From Streptomyces atratus (GTDB lineage Bacteria > Actinomycetota > Actinomycetes > Streptomycetales > Streptomycetaceae), in the NCBI RefSeq assembly GCF_900119365.1, contig NZ_FPJO01000020.1, positions 93,315-157,314 on the forward strand: 64,000 nucleotides of DNA, written 5' to 3'. Below are positions 23,562 through 32,444 of the stretch, one piece after another (within the stretch, counting starts at the first letter, position 1; every line of letters begins with the position of its first letter). Under the pieces are notes generated by a model. The model did no database searches. It saw nothing but the letters and a program-made list of their open reading frames with translations, and had not been told where the DNA came from. Made by a program: the position numbers and the translations under genes.

Positions 23562-24032
23562 ATGACCCACGTCCACGCCACCGCATACTCCTCGCCACCA
23601 GACCCGCAGGGCGGCGAGAACTACCGGCTCGCCCTGCCGAACACGTCCAGCGCCGCGAAACTCTCGCGCGACTTCATCGCATCGCTGCTCACCGTCAGCA
23701 GACACCGCGGTCTTGTCGACGACGCGCGCCTGTGTGTCACGGAGTTGGTCACCAACGCCCACCGGCACACGCGCACGTCCCTGATCCGGGTCGGCGTGAC
23801 CGTGCAGCGCAAACAGGTCACGATCTCCGTCGCGGACGACGACCACTGGGCCCTTCCCGAACCACCGGCCTTCCGCGAAGTACGCGAAGAGGCGCGCGAA
23901 CGGGAGGGCGGGCGGGGGCTGTTGATCGTGGAGCAGCTGGCGCTCGCCTGGGGGATGACCGTGCTGGGCGGCTGCTTCCCGTACCGGAAGGCGGTCTGGT
24001 TCACGCTCGCCCGAGCCGGGTCGGCGCCCTGA
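23562..24032 (+). CDS. Anti-sigma-like HATPase (SpoIIAB/RsbW type)
   Basis: This 156-aa protein has the HATPase_c_2 signatures ELVTNAHRHT (N-box), VADDDHWAL and GGRGLLIVEQLA. GGGAG precedes the ATG. Family members are serine kinases or anti-sigma factors, and in WhiJ-like loci they act with the XRE and DUF397 partners. It is divergent to the XRE gene. No sigma factor is adjacent, so the target is unknown. Confidence 0.88.
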   Translation: MTHVHATAYSSPPDPQGGENYRLALPNTSSAAKLSRDFIASLLTVSRHRGLVDDARLCVTELVTNAHRHTRTSLIRVGVTVQRKQVTISVADDDHWALPEPPAFREVREEAREREGGRGLLIVEQLALAWGMTVLGGCFPYRKAVWFTLARAGSAP

Positions 24033-24051
24033 ACCGCCCGGGCACGCAGAA

Positions 24052-24079
24052 GGGCGGTGGGCCCGCCGGCCCACCGCCC
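24052..24079. terminator. Bidirectional hairpin between ATPase and 5'-nucleotidase genes
   Basis: Perfect 11-base arms GGGCGGTGGGC (24052-24062) and GCCCACCGCCC (24069-24079) have a 6-base loop. They lie between convergent stops at 24032 and 24100. Confidence 0.65.
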
Positions 24080-24099
24080 CGCTCACCCGCGTACGGGAG

Positions 24100-25938
24100 T
24101 TACTGAACGACCGTGATCCGGTCCGCCGCCGGCGGGGCCAGCGGTGCCTCGGCCGTGGAGTGGGCCGCCAGGTAGGCGTTGAAAACGTCCAGGTCGGACG
24201 GGCCGACCAGCTTGTTCGTGCCCTGGCCGAGCGCCGCGAAGCCGTCGCCGCCGCCTGCCAGGAACTCGTTCATCGCGACGCGGTAGCTCTTGGCCGGGTC
24301 GATCGCCTCGCCGTTCAGCTTGATCGTGTCGGTGACCACGCGGGCCGCGCCCGTCTTCGTCATGTCCAGGGTGTAGGTGAGGCCCTTGGACACCTGGAGG
24401 ATCTTCGGGCTGGCCTCGTTGGAGCCGCTGACCTGCTGCTGGAGCGCCTCCACCAGCTGGGCGCCGGTCAGGTCGACGACGTTCATCATGTTGGTGAAGG
24501 GCTGCACGGTGAACGCCTCCCCGTACGTCACCACCCCGTCGCCCTCGGCTCCGCTCGCCTTGTGCACCAGGTCCGAGCGGATCCCGCCCGGGTTCATGAA
24601 GGCAACGACCGCCCCACCCTTGTCCGCCGGGGCCAGACCCTCCAGCTGGGCGTCGGCGATCAGGTCACCGAGCGGCTTCTCGATGGCCGTGGAGCCGCGG
24701 CCGTTGATGTCGGCGCTGATGTAGCCCTGCGGCTTGTTCGCGATGGGCGCCGCGAGGGTGTTCCAGCGGGCGATCAGGGCCGTCATGTCATCGGCCTTGG
24801 GCTGGTCCCGGCTGACGATGTGGTTCGCCGACTTCGGGTTCTTGGCACCGGCCGACTTCACCGACGTACGGACGATGTCCTTGGTGCGGCGGTCGTAGGT
24901 GAGCGTCGTGTCGGTGTAGAGCTTGCCGAAGGAGGACGCCGAGGTGACCATGCGCGGGTTGCCCGCCGGGTCCGGGATCGTGCACACGTACGCCTGGTGG
25001 GTGTGGCCCGTGACCAGCGCGTCGACCTTGGGCGTGATGCCCTTGGCGATGTCGGTGATCGGCCCGGAGATGCCGTCACCGGCGCCGGAGGAGTCGCAGT
25101 CGTAGTTGTACGAGGTGGAGGCCGGGGCCCCGCCCTCGTGGATCAGCGCGACGATGGACTTGACGCCCTGGCGGTTCAGCTTCTTGGCGTACTTGTTGAT
25201 CGTCTCGATCTCGTCGTGGAACTTGAGGCCCTTGACGCCGTTGGCCGTGACGATGTTCGGCGTGCCCTCCAGGGTCACCCCGATGAAGCCGATCTTGACG
25301 CCGTTCTTCTTCCAGACCGTGTACGGCTTGAGGATCGGCTTGCCGGACTTCTCGTTCGTCACGTTGGCGGCGAGGTAGGGGAAGTCGGCGCCCTCGAACT
25401 TCTTGTCCTTCTCGTAGCACCCCTCGACCGGGTGGCAGCCGCCGTTCTGGAGGCGGGCCAGCTCGGTGGCACCCTCGTCGAACTCGTGGTTGCCGACGCT
25501 GGTCACGTCGAGGTCGAGCTTGTTGAGCGCCTCGATGGTCGGCTCGTCGTGGAAGAGGCCGGACAGCAGCGGGCTCGCGCCCACCATGTCACCGCCGGCC
25601 GCGGTGATCGAGTACGGGTGGCCCTTGCGCGCGGTACGCAGCGAGGTCGCGAGGTACTCGACGCCACCGGCCGGAATCTCCTTGGCCGAGCCGTCGGGCT
25701 GCGTCTCGATGACCTTGCCCGCCGAGCCGGCCGGCGGCTCCAGGTTCCCGTGCAGGTCGTTGAAGGACAGCAGCTGTACGTCGACGGTACGGCCCGGCTT
25801 GTGGTGGCCGTGCCCGTGGCCGTGGCGGTCCTGGGCGCCGGCCGGCATCGCGGCGACGAGCGCGCCGACGGTGGCGAGCCCGGCCGCGGCGGCGAGCACC
25901 CGCCGGGGCGCGCGGTTCTTCTGCGGTGTCGCTGACAT
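24100..25938 (-). CDS. Secreted 5'-nucleotidase/2',3'-cyclic phosphodiesterase
   Basis: This 612-aa protein has a signal peptide (cleavage after AAMPAGAQ) and a His-rich stretch (HGHGHGHHKPGR). The metallophosphoesterase domain has LLSFNDLHGNLEP, GGDMVGASP, GNHEFDEG and TGHTHQ. A 5'-nucleotidase C-terminal domain follows (NPGGIRSDL, GEAFTVQPF, FLAGGGDGF). It liberates phosphate and nucleosides from extracellular nucleotides, which fits the nearby phosphate genes. I saw no convincing PHO box in its 200-base upstream region. The start ATG 25938 precedes the signal peptide. Confidence 0.95.
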   Translation of the reverse strand: MSATPQKNRAPRRVLAAAAGLATVGALVAAMPAGAQDRHGHGHGHHKPGRTVDVQLLSFNDLHGNLEPPAGSAGKVIETQPDGSAKEIPAGGVEYLATSLRTARKGHPYSITAAGGDMVGASPLLSGLFHDEPTIEALNKLDLDVTSVGNHEFDEGATELARLQNGGCHPVEGCYEKDKKFEGADFPYLAANVTNEKSGKPILKPYTVWKKNGVKIGFIGVTLEGTPNIVTANGVKGLKFHDEIETINKYAKKLNRQGVKSIVALIHEGGAPASTSYNYDCDSSGAGDGISGPITDIAKGITPKVDALVTGHTHQAYVCTIPDPAGNPRMVTSASSFGKLYTDTTLTYDRRTKDIVRTSVKSAGAKNPKSANHIVSRDQPKADDMTALIARWNTLAAPIANKPQGYISADINGRGSTAIEKPLGDLIADAQLEGLAPADKGGAVVAFMNPGGIRSDLVHKASGAEGDGVVTYGEAFTVQPFTNMMNVVDLTGAQLVEALQQQVSGSNEASPKILQVSKGLTYTLDMTKTGAARVVTDTIKLNGEAIDPAKSYRVAMNEFLAGGGDGFAALGQGTNKLVGPSDLDVFNAYLAAHSTAEAPLAPPAADRITVVQ

Positions 25939-26157
25939 CGGTCCCCTTGTGAGTTCAGCGGGAGTTCGAAAGTGATGACGAGTCTGGAGACTTCGTGCGC
26001 AGCCTAGGGTCAACGCGCGTAGCGCGACAGGTGTCGGGAGTTACGAACCGGTTGCCATGCGGTCGGTATGGCCACAAATGGCCGCACATCACTCGTATGG
26101 CTCACATATACGGGCAGAAACGTCCCGGCACGCATGTACGGCGCAAGCCTGTACGCC

Positions 26158-26511
26158 ATGGACAACGAAGCGGAATCCAAGGCCGTCGTACCTGCCCAGC
26201 GGGCGTCCGAACTGCCGCCGGGCTTCCGCGAGATGATCGACGACCTGAAGTCGATCGTGCGGGGCGCACATGTGTCGGTGGTCGACGATCTGGTGCGGGA
26301 CAAGGAGTTCGACGGGCCCCCCATCGGCATTCTCATCGCCGAGAGCCGCGACCGGTCGACGGTCGAGTACGCGTTGCGCGGCTACAGCCGGCCGCTGGCC
26401 GTCAGCACCTACGCCGGTCTGCCCGACCGCGTCCGCGAGCTGCTGCCCAGCGCCGAAGATCTCTCCCGCATCGCCGACGGAGTACTGAACACGCCGCAGA
26501 CCACGGCCTGA
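26158..26511 (+). CDS. C-terminal YhcG/DUF1016-like nuclease fragment
   Basis: This 117-aa product from ATG 26158 (26134 also possible) contains VDDLVRDKEFDGPPIGILIAE and YALRGYSRPLAVSTY. These match the end of the PDDEXK domain of YhcG-like (DUF1016) nucleases. The catalytic PD...ExK core upstream of that segment is absent. It is therefore either a nuclease remnant or a stand-alone domain with another role. No Shine-Dalgarno sequence is seen. It ends 68 bases before mshD. Confidence 0.6.
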   Translation: MDNEAESKAVVPAQRASELPPGFREMIDDLKSIVRGAHVSVVDDLVRDKEFDGPPIGILIAESRDRSTVEYALRGYSRPLAVSTYAGLPDRVRELLPSAEDLSRIADGVLNTPQTTA

Positions 26512-26579
26512 GTCCCGAAGCACCCCGAAGCACCCGCGCACCACCCCGGCACCCACCCCGCCCCCGTAGGCTCGTAGAC

Positions 26580-27503
26580 ATGACGACTGACGTACCTCTC
26601 CCCGCACCCGGACGTGAGATCCGGACGCTCGACGTGCTCTCCCCCGAGCAGGCGGAAGCCGTATCCGGGCTGCTCGCCGAGGCGGCCCGGTCCGACGGCC
26701 GGCAGGCCGTGTCCGAGCAGGGGCGGCTGCAGCTGCGGGGCGGGCGGCGCGAGGGGGTGCGGCATCTGCTGCTGACCAGCGGGCCGGCCCTGGTCGGGTA
26801 CGCGCAGCTGGAGGACACCGACCCCGTCGAGGCCCCGGCCGCCGAGCTGGTCGTGCATCCGGCGTACCGCGGGCAGGGCCACGGACGGGCGCTGGGCGCG
26901 GCGCTGCTCGCCGTGACCGGGAAGCGGCTGCGGGTGTGGGCGCACGGCGGGAAGTCCGCGGCACGGCATCTCGCCCAGGTCCTCGGCCTCTCGCTCTTCC
27001 GTGAACTGCGCCAGCTGCGCCGCCCGTTGACCCCGCTGGACATCGGCGAGACGGTGCTGCCGCCGGGCGTCACCGTCCGCACCTTCGTGCCCGGTGAGGA
27101 CGACGCCGCCTGGCTCGCGGTGAACAGCGCCGCCTTCGCGCACCACCCGGAGCAGGGTTCGCTGACCCAGCGCGACCTGGACGACCGCAAGGCGGAGCCG
27201 TGGTTCGACCCGAAGGGGTTCTTCCTGGCCGAGCGCGACGGCGAGCTGATCGGCTTCCACTGGACGAAGGTGCATGCGGAGGAGCAGCTCGGCGAGGTGT
27301 ACGTCGTCGGCATCCTGCCCGACGCGCAGGGCGGCGGGCTCGGCAAGGCGCTCACCGCGATCGGGCTGCGCCATCTGGCCGCCGAGGGGCTGCCGACCGC
27401 GATGCTCTACGTGGACGCGGACAACAAGGCGGCGCTGGCCGTCTACGAGCGGATGGGCTTCGCGACGCACGAGGTGGACCTGATGTACCGCACGGAGTCC
27501 TGA
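26580..27503 (+). CDS. mshD: Mycothiol synthase MshD
   Basis: This 307-aa protein has two GNAT domains. Acetyl-CoA loops are in YRGQGHGRALG (N-terminal) and AQGGGLGKALT (C-terminal), with YVDADNKAALAVYERMGF at the end. MshD acetylates Cys-GlcN-Ins in the last step of mycothiol synthesis, the main actinobacterial thiol. ATG 26580 lies 7 bases after TAGGCT (26567-26572), so the mRNA is probably leaderless. The length matches the family. Confidence 0.95.
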   Translation: MTTDVPLPAPGREIRTLDVLSPEQAEAVSGLLAEAARSDGRQAVSEQGRLQLRGGRREGVRHLLLTSGPALVGYAQLEDTDPVEAPAAELVVHPAYRGQGHGRALGAALLAVTGKRLRVWAHGGKSAARHLAQVLGLSLFRELRQLRRPLTPLDIGETVLPPGVTVRTFVPGEDDAAWLAVNSAAFAHHPEQGSLTQRDLDDRKAEPWFDPKGFFLAERDGELIGFHWTKVHAEEQLGEVYVVGILPDAQGGGLGKALTAIGLRHLAAEGLPTAMLYVDADNKAALAVYERMGFATHEVDLMYRTES

Positions 27504-27573
27504 GCCAGGGGCCGGCGGAGGGTCAACCCCCCGGGGGCGGCGTCGCTTGACGTCGCCCCTTCCTTACGCCACT

Positions 27574-27597
27574 CTTTCACTACTCAATTAGTGAAAG
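27574..27597. promoter_or_regulatory. Palindromic operator of the GntR-ABC operon
   Basis: Perfect 9-base arms CTTTCACTA (27574-27582) and TAGTGAAAG (27589-27597) are separated by six bases, ending 8 bases before the regulator ATG. A TTGACG -35-like hexamer lies at 27547-27552. Autorepression by the encoded GntR protein is the likely role. Confidence 0.7.
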
Positions 27598-27605
27598 GGG
27601 TGAAC

Positions 27606-28016
27606 ATGGCAGAGTCCGCAGCGGTCGAGTACCGCATCGACCGGCGCAGCGGCGTCGCCACGTACCTCCAGATCGTCCAGCAGACCAAGCAGGCTCTCCG
27701 CCTCGGCCTGCTGGGACCCGGCGACCGGCTGCCGACCGCGCGCGAGGTCGTCGAAGCCACCGCCATCAACCCGAACACCGTGCTCAAGGCCTACCGGGAG
27801 CTGGAGCGCGAGGGCCTCGTCGAGGCCCGGCGCGGGCTCGGCACCTTCGTCACCCGGACCCTCGGCGGCGCGGCGGCCGCCGACGACGCACCGCTGCGCG
27901 CCGAACTCGCCGACTGGACCCGCCGGGCACGCGCGGCCGGGCTGGAGAAGGACGACGTGAGCGCGCTCTTCACCGCCGTACTGGACAGGACTTTCGAGGG
28001 GGATCAGGCCGGATGA
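27606..28016 (+). CDS. GntR/YtrA-family repressor
   Basis: This 136-aa protein has a GntR winged helix (YLQIVQQTKQALRLGLLGPGD to NPNTVLKAYRELEREGLVEARRG) and a short helical C-terminus, the YtrA type typically linked to ABC exporters. The ATG is chosen for AAAGGGG 6 bases upstream. The stop overlaps the ABC ATPase start by 4 bases. It probably senses a membrane-active compound and represses its own operon at the palindrome in front of it. Confidence 0.92.
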   Translation: MAESAAVEYRIDRRSGVATYLQIVQQTKQALRLGLLGPGDRLPTAREVVEATAINPNTVLKAYRELEREGLVEARRGLGTFVTRTLGGAAAADDAPLRAELADWTRRARAAGLEKDDVSALFTAVLDRTFEGDQAG

Positions 28017-28918
28017 CAGGCGCTGCGATCGAGGCCACCGGCCTCGGCATGAAGTACCGGAGCAGAGGCAGGGGCTGGGCGCTGCGCGACTGCTCCTTCC
28101 GGCTGCCCGCCGGGCGGGTGTGCGCCCTCGTCGGGCCCAACGGCGCGGGCAAGTCCACCCTGCTCGCCCTCGCGGCCGGCTTCCTGAGGCCCTCGGAGGG
28201 GGCGGTACGGGTGCTGGGCGAGGCTCCCGGGGAGGCACGAGCCCGGGTGGCCTTCGTGGCCCAGGACAAGCCGCTGTACCCGCAGTTGACGGTTGCCGCG
28301 ACGCTCTGGGCGGGAGCCGAGCTGAACCCGGAGACCTGGGACCAGGACACCGCCGAACGCATCGCCGGGGAGCTCCCGCGCGACGCCGCGGTCCGTGACC
28401 TCTCCGGCGGCCAGCGGACCCGGCTCGCCCTGGCCCTGGCACTGGGCAAGCGGCCCGAACTGCTTCTGCTGGACGAGCCGATGGCCGACCTCGACCCGCT
28501 GGCCCGCCACCAGCTGATGGGCGCCCTGATGGCGGAGGCCGCCGAGCACTCCACCACCATCGTGATGTCCTCGCACATCCTCACCGAGCTGGAGGGCGCC
28601 TGCGACTACCTCCTGCTCGTCGACGGCGGCCGGGTCCGCCTCGGCGGCGAGACGGAGGACATCGTCGCCGCGCACACCCTGCTCACCGGTCCGGTACGGG
28701 ACACCGCGCCGCACACCGTCGTCGAGTCCCGCACCGCGGGACGTCTGCAGACCGCACTCGTACGGAGGCAGGGCCCCGTGGACACCACCGTCTGGGAGGC
28801 CGCCGAGCCTTCGCTGGAAGAACTGCTGCTGGCCCATCTGCGGTCGCCGGAGGCCCCGGCGCTGCTGACGCCGAGCGCGGCGGCCGTCGAGGCCGGCCGG
28901 GAGGTGGTGGCGGTATGA
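28013..28918 (+). CDS. ABC transporter ATP-binding protein
   Basis: This 301-aa ATPase has Walker A GPNGAGKST, signature LSGGQRTRLALA, Walker B LLLLDEPMADLD and H-loop MSSHI. A C-terminal extension of ~80 residues follows. It overlaps both neighbours by 4 bases and pairs with the downstream permease. The operon type suggests export or membrane-stress response rather than import. Confidence 0.93.
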   Translation: MTGAAIEATGLGMKYRSRGRGWALRDCSFRLPAGRVCALVGPNGAGKSTLLALAAGFLRPSEGAVRVLGEAPGEARARVAFVAQDKPLYPQLTVAATLWAGAELNPETWDQDTAERIAGELPRDAAVRDLSGGQRTRLALALALGKRPELLLLDEPMADLDPLARHQLMGALMAEAAEHSTTIVMSSHILTELEGACDYLLLVDGGRVRLGGETEDIVAAHTLLTGPVRDTAPHTVVESRTAGRLQTALVRRQGPVDTTVWEAAEPSLEELLLAHLRSPEAPALLTPSAAAVEAGREVVAV

Positions 28919-29922
28919 GCGCCCTCGATCTGCGCGCGCCCGCCGTGCCCACCGGTCCCGGCACCGGTCTGCGTGGCCCCGTCCGCGTACTCCTCCGTCA
29001 GCACCGCCGTTCCCTGTGGACGGCGGGCGCGCTCCTGGTGCTGGGCATCGGAATCGTGGTCGGGCTCCGGATCTGGGTCTCGGCCGCGGCCTCGGCCGAA
29101 CTGTGCCCCGACGGCGACACCACCGCCTGCGGTGACGGCAGCTACCTGCCCACCCAGGCCCGCAGCGCCACCGAGGCCTACCTGTCCGGCGGTGGGACCG
29201 TCGTCCTGCTGCTCGCCGGGCTCATCGGAGTCTTCGTCGCGGGACCACTGATCGCCCGTGAGCTGGAGAGCGGCACGTTCCGGCTCGCCTGGACCCAGTC
29301 GGTCACCCCCGCCCAGTGGCTGGCGGCCCGGCTCGCCCTTCCCGCGGCTCTGGTGACCGCCGGGGTGACCGTTCTGGTCCTTGTCTACCGGTGGGGCTGG
29401 TCGGGCATGCGAAGCACCTCCGCCGTGTACGAATTGGGCTGGTACCAGAGCGGTGTCAACCCGGCGCTCGGCCCAGTCGCCATCGGCTATGCCCTGCTGG
29501 CCGTGGCTGTCGGCGCCCTGTCCGCCGTGGTCGTACGCCGTACCGTCCCGGCCATGGGCGCCACCGCCCTCGTCCTGGCCGTGGTCACGCTGGGCATCGG
29601 CAAACGCCGATATGAACTCTGGCCGACCGTCCGTTTCCTCGACGGCAACCGTCCGAGCGGTGACGCCTGGCACATCGAGTCGGGCATGCTCACCGCCTCG
29701 GGCAAGGAGATCAGCTACTGGACGGACTGTGTCGGGGCCGGCACAGTCCCGGAGGATCCCGCCGCCTGCATGCGCAAGCTGGGCGGCATCACCGACTTCG
29801 CCGACTACCACCCCGCCTCGCACTTCTGGCCCCTCCAGCTCGTCGAGACCGGCATCCTGCTCGTCCTGGCCGCCCTCGCCGTCGCCCTCGCCTTCCGGGT
29901 GCTGCGCCGCCGCCACGGCTGA
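28915..29922 (+). CDS. ABC transporter permease (ABC-2-like)
   Basis: This 335-aa protein has six predicted spans: near 38-58, a larger extracellular loop with Cys (LCPDGDTTACGDGSY), then helices near 95, 135, 180, 205 and 305. The TFRLAWTQSVTP motif is typical of ABC-2 transporters of this class. A second loop has two more Cys. It is the last gene of the GntR operon and is followed by a strong hairpin. Confidence 0.88.
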   Translation: MSALDLRAPAVPTGPGTGLRGPVRVLLRQHRRSLWTAGALLVLGIGIVVGLRIWVSAAASAELCPDGDTTACGDGSYLPTQARSATEAYLSGGGTVVLLLAGLIGVFVAGPLIARELESGTFRLAWTQSVTPAQWLAARLALPAALVTAGVTVLVLVYRWGWSGMRSTSAVYELGWYQSGVNPALGPVAIGYALLAVAVGALSAVVVRRTVPAMGATALVLAVVTLGIGKRRYELWPTVRFLDGNRPSGDAWHIESGMLTASGKEISYWTDCVGAGTVPEDPAACMRKLGGITDFADYHPASHFWPLQLVETGILLVLAALAVALAFRVLRRRHG

Positions 29923-29932
29923 CGTCCGTACG

Positions 29933-29959
29933 TTCCGGGCCCCTCCCCGGGGCCCGGAA
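29933..29959 (+). terminator. Hairpin after the GntR-ABC operon
   Basis: Perfect 11-base arms TTCCGGGCCCC (29933-29943) and GGGGCCCGGAA (29949-29959) have a 5-base loop and start 11 bases after the permease stop. There is no long T-run. Confidence 0.6.
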
Positions 29960-30191
29960 TCGGTTCATATGACCAATCCGCGCACGGCACACCGCTTCCT
30001 GCACGTCATGTCGCCGTTACCAGCCATTCAGAAGCGCTTGCGACGCTCTCAAAATGCAGCCAGCTGTGCCGACCCCCCGCAACGGGAGAAATCCCGGCGG
30101 AGACCGCACGAACGACGTCAACCGTGCGTTCCCCGTGATCTCCGTGCCCTCCGGCGTGCCCCCGGAGCCGTCCGCGCGGAACAATAGGGCC

Positions 30192-32444
30192 ATGAGCCAG
30201 CAGCCCAGCTCCGAGGTACCGGTCCAGTCCACCGTGCAGCCGTCGGTCGGCTCACTCGCCGCGCACCGGCCGCACGCCGTCGCCACCGCCGCGTCCAACG
30301 GCGCGCTGTCGACCGCAGCCGACCTGGACCCCGATATCGACGCCGACGTCGACGCGTACGAGCCCGATGTCGACGGCGACGAACTGCCCCAGGGCCGCTT
30401 CCTGGACCGCGAGCGCAGTTGGCTCGCGTTCAACGAACGGGTGCTCGAACTGGCCGAGGACCCCGCGACCCCCCTACTCGAACGGGCTAATTTCCTCGCC
30501 ATCTTCGCCTCGAACCTGGACGAGTTCTTCATGGTCCGGGTGGCCGGTCTGAAGCGCCGTATCGCCACCGGCGTCGCCACCCGTTCCGCCTCCGGACTCC
30601 AGCCCCGCGAGGTCCTGGACCTGATCTGGACCCGCTCGCGCGAACTCATGGCCCGGCACGCCGCCTGCTACCAGCAGGACGTGGCCCCCGCGCTCTCGGA
30701 CGAGGGCATCCAGCTGATCCGCTGGCCCGAGCTGACCGAGAAGGAACAGGCCCGGCTGTTCACCTTCTTCCGGCAGCGGGTCTTCCCCGTGCTGACCCCC
30801 CTCGCCGTCGACCCGGCGCACCCCTTCCCGTACATCTCGGGGCTCTCGCTCAACCTCGCCGTCGTCGTACGCAACCCGGTCAGCGGCCACCGCCACTTCG
30901 CCCGGGTCAAGGTGCCGCCGCTGCTGACCCGCTTCCTGGAGGCGTCGCCGCAGCGGTACGTGCCCATAGAGGACGTCATCGCCGCCCATCTCGAAGAGCT
31001 CTTCCCGGGCATGGAGGTCCTCGCCCACCACATGTTCCGGGTCACCAGGAACGAGGACCTGGAGGTCGAGGAGGACGACGCCGAGAACCTCCTCAAGGCC
31101 CTGGAGAAGGAGCTCATGCGGCGCCGCTTCGGCCCGCCGGTCCGCCTGGAGGTCGAGGAGTCCATCGACCCGTACGTGCTGGACCTGCTGGTGCGCGAGC
31201 TGAAGGTGTCCGACGCCGAGGTCTACCCACTGCCCGGACCGCTCGATCTGACCGGGCTCTTCGGCATAGCCTCGCTGGACCGGCCCGAGCTGAAGTTCCC
31301 CAAGTTCATCGCCGGCACCCACCGCGATCTCGCCGAGGTCGAATCCGCCTCCGCGCCCGACATCTTCGCCGCGCTGCGCGAACGCGACGTGCTCCTGCAC
31401 CACCCGTACGACTCGTTCTCCACCTCCGTACAGGCCTTCCTGGAGCAGGCCGCCGCCGACCCCGACGTCCTGGCCATCAAGCAGACCCTGTACCGGACTT
31501 CGGGCGAATCCCCGATCGTGGAAGCCCTCATCGACGCTGCCGAATCCGGCAAGCAGGTCCTCGTACTCGTCGAGATCAAGGCCCGCTTCGACGAGCAGGC
31601 CAACATCAAGTGGGCGCGCAAGCTGGAGGAGTCGGGCTGCCATGTCGTCTACGGGCTCGTCGGCCTCAAGACCCACTGCAAGCTCTCGCTCGTCGTCCGC
31701 CAGGAGGGCGACACCCTGCGCCGGTACGCCCACGTGGGCACCGGCAACTACCACCCCAAGACCGCCAGGCTCTACGAGGACCTCGGCCTGCTGACCGCGG
31801 ACCCGCAGGTCGGCGCGGACCTCTCCGACCTCTTCAACCGGCTCTCCGGCTACTCCCGCCGCGAGACCTACCGCCGTCTCCTGGTGGCCCCGAGATCCCT
31901 GCGGGACGGGCTGATCGCCCGGATCAACAAGGAGATCACGCACCAGCGGGCCGGGCGGACCTCCTACGTCCGCATCAAGGTCAACTCGATGGTCGACGAG
32001 GCGGTCATCGACGCCTGCTACCGGGCCGCGATGTCCGGCGTGCCGGTGGACATCTGGGTACGCGGCATCTGCGCGATCCGTCCCGGTGTCGCCGGCCTCT
32101 CCGAGAACGTCCGGGTCCGCTCGATACTGGGCCGCTTCCTCGAACACTCCCGGGTCTTCGCCTTCGGCAACGGCGGCGAACCCGAGGTGTGGTTCGGCAG
32201 CGCCGACATGATGCACCGCAACCTCGACCGCCGGATCGAAGCACTGGTCCGGGTCACCGATCCCGCCCACCGCGCCGCGCTCAGCCGTCTCCTGGAGACC
32301 GGCATGGCCGACACCACCTCCTCCTGGCACCTGGGTCCCGACGGGAACTGGACCCGGCACGCCACGGACGCGGACGGCCAGCCGCTGCGGCACGTACAGG
32401 AAATGCTCATTGACGCCCGGAGGCGCCGGCGTGCGACGCCATGA
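30192..32444 (+). CDS. ppk: Polyphosphate kinase 1
   Basis: This 750-aa protein has an acidic, disordered first ~65 residues, then the PPK N-domain (DRERSWLAFNERVLEL) and catalytic domain. Phosphorylatable His candidates lie in YAHVGTGNYHPKTARLYED, with KTHCKLSLVVRQE and GGEPEVWFGSADMMHRNLDRRIE also present. It makes polyphosphate from ATP. ATG 30192 sits 6 bases after AACAAT, with no ribosome-binding site. The next gene (CHAD) overlaps its end, consistent with CHAD proteins binding polyphosphate. Confidence 0.96.
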   Translation: MSQQPSSEVPVQSTVQPSVGSLAAHRPHAVATAASNGALSTAADLDPDIDADVDAYEPDVDGDELPQGRFLDRERSWLAFNERVLELAEDPATPLLERANFLAIFASNLDEFFMVRVAGLKRRIATGVATRSASGLQPREVLDLIWTRSRELMARHAACYQQDVAPALSDEGIQLIRWPELTEKEQARLFTFFRQRVFPVLTPLAVDPAHPFPYISGLSLNLAVVVRNPVSGHRHFARVKVPPLLTRFLEASPQRYVPIEDVIAAHLEELFPGMEVLAHHMFRVTRNEDLEVEEDDAENLLKALEKELMRRRFGPPVRLEVEESIDPYVLDLLVRELKVSDAEVYPLPGPLDLTGLFGIASLDRPELKFPKFIAGTHRDLAEVESASAPDIFAALRERDVLLHHPYDSFSTSVQAFLEQAAADPDVLAIKQTLYRTSGESPIVEALIDAAESGKQVLVLVEIKARFDEQANIKWARKLEESGCHVVYGLVGLKTHCKLSLVVRQEGDTLRRYAHVGTGNYHPKTARLYEDLGLLTADPQVGADLSDLFNRLSGYSRRETYRRLLVAPRSLRDGLIARINKEITHQRAGRTSYVRIKVNSMVDEAVIDACYRAAMSGVPVDIWVRGICAIRPGVAGLSENVRVRSILGRFLEHSRVFAFGNGGEPEVWFGSADMMHRNLDRRIEALVRVTDPAHRAALSRLLETGMADTTSSWHLGPDGNWTRHATDADGQPLRHVQEMLIDARRRRRATP

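Noticed and set aside
24160..25935. 591-codon open frame antisense to the 5'-nucleotidase gene
   Set aside because: It mirrors a gene with clear metallophosphatase motifs, and its product is typical low-complexity antisense of high-GC coding DNA.
25939..26157. Possible PHO box upstream of the 5'-nucleotidase gene
   Set aside because: Only GTTCGTAACTC-like single units are seen, with no adjacent second unit matching GTTCACC.
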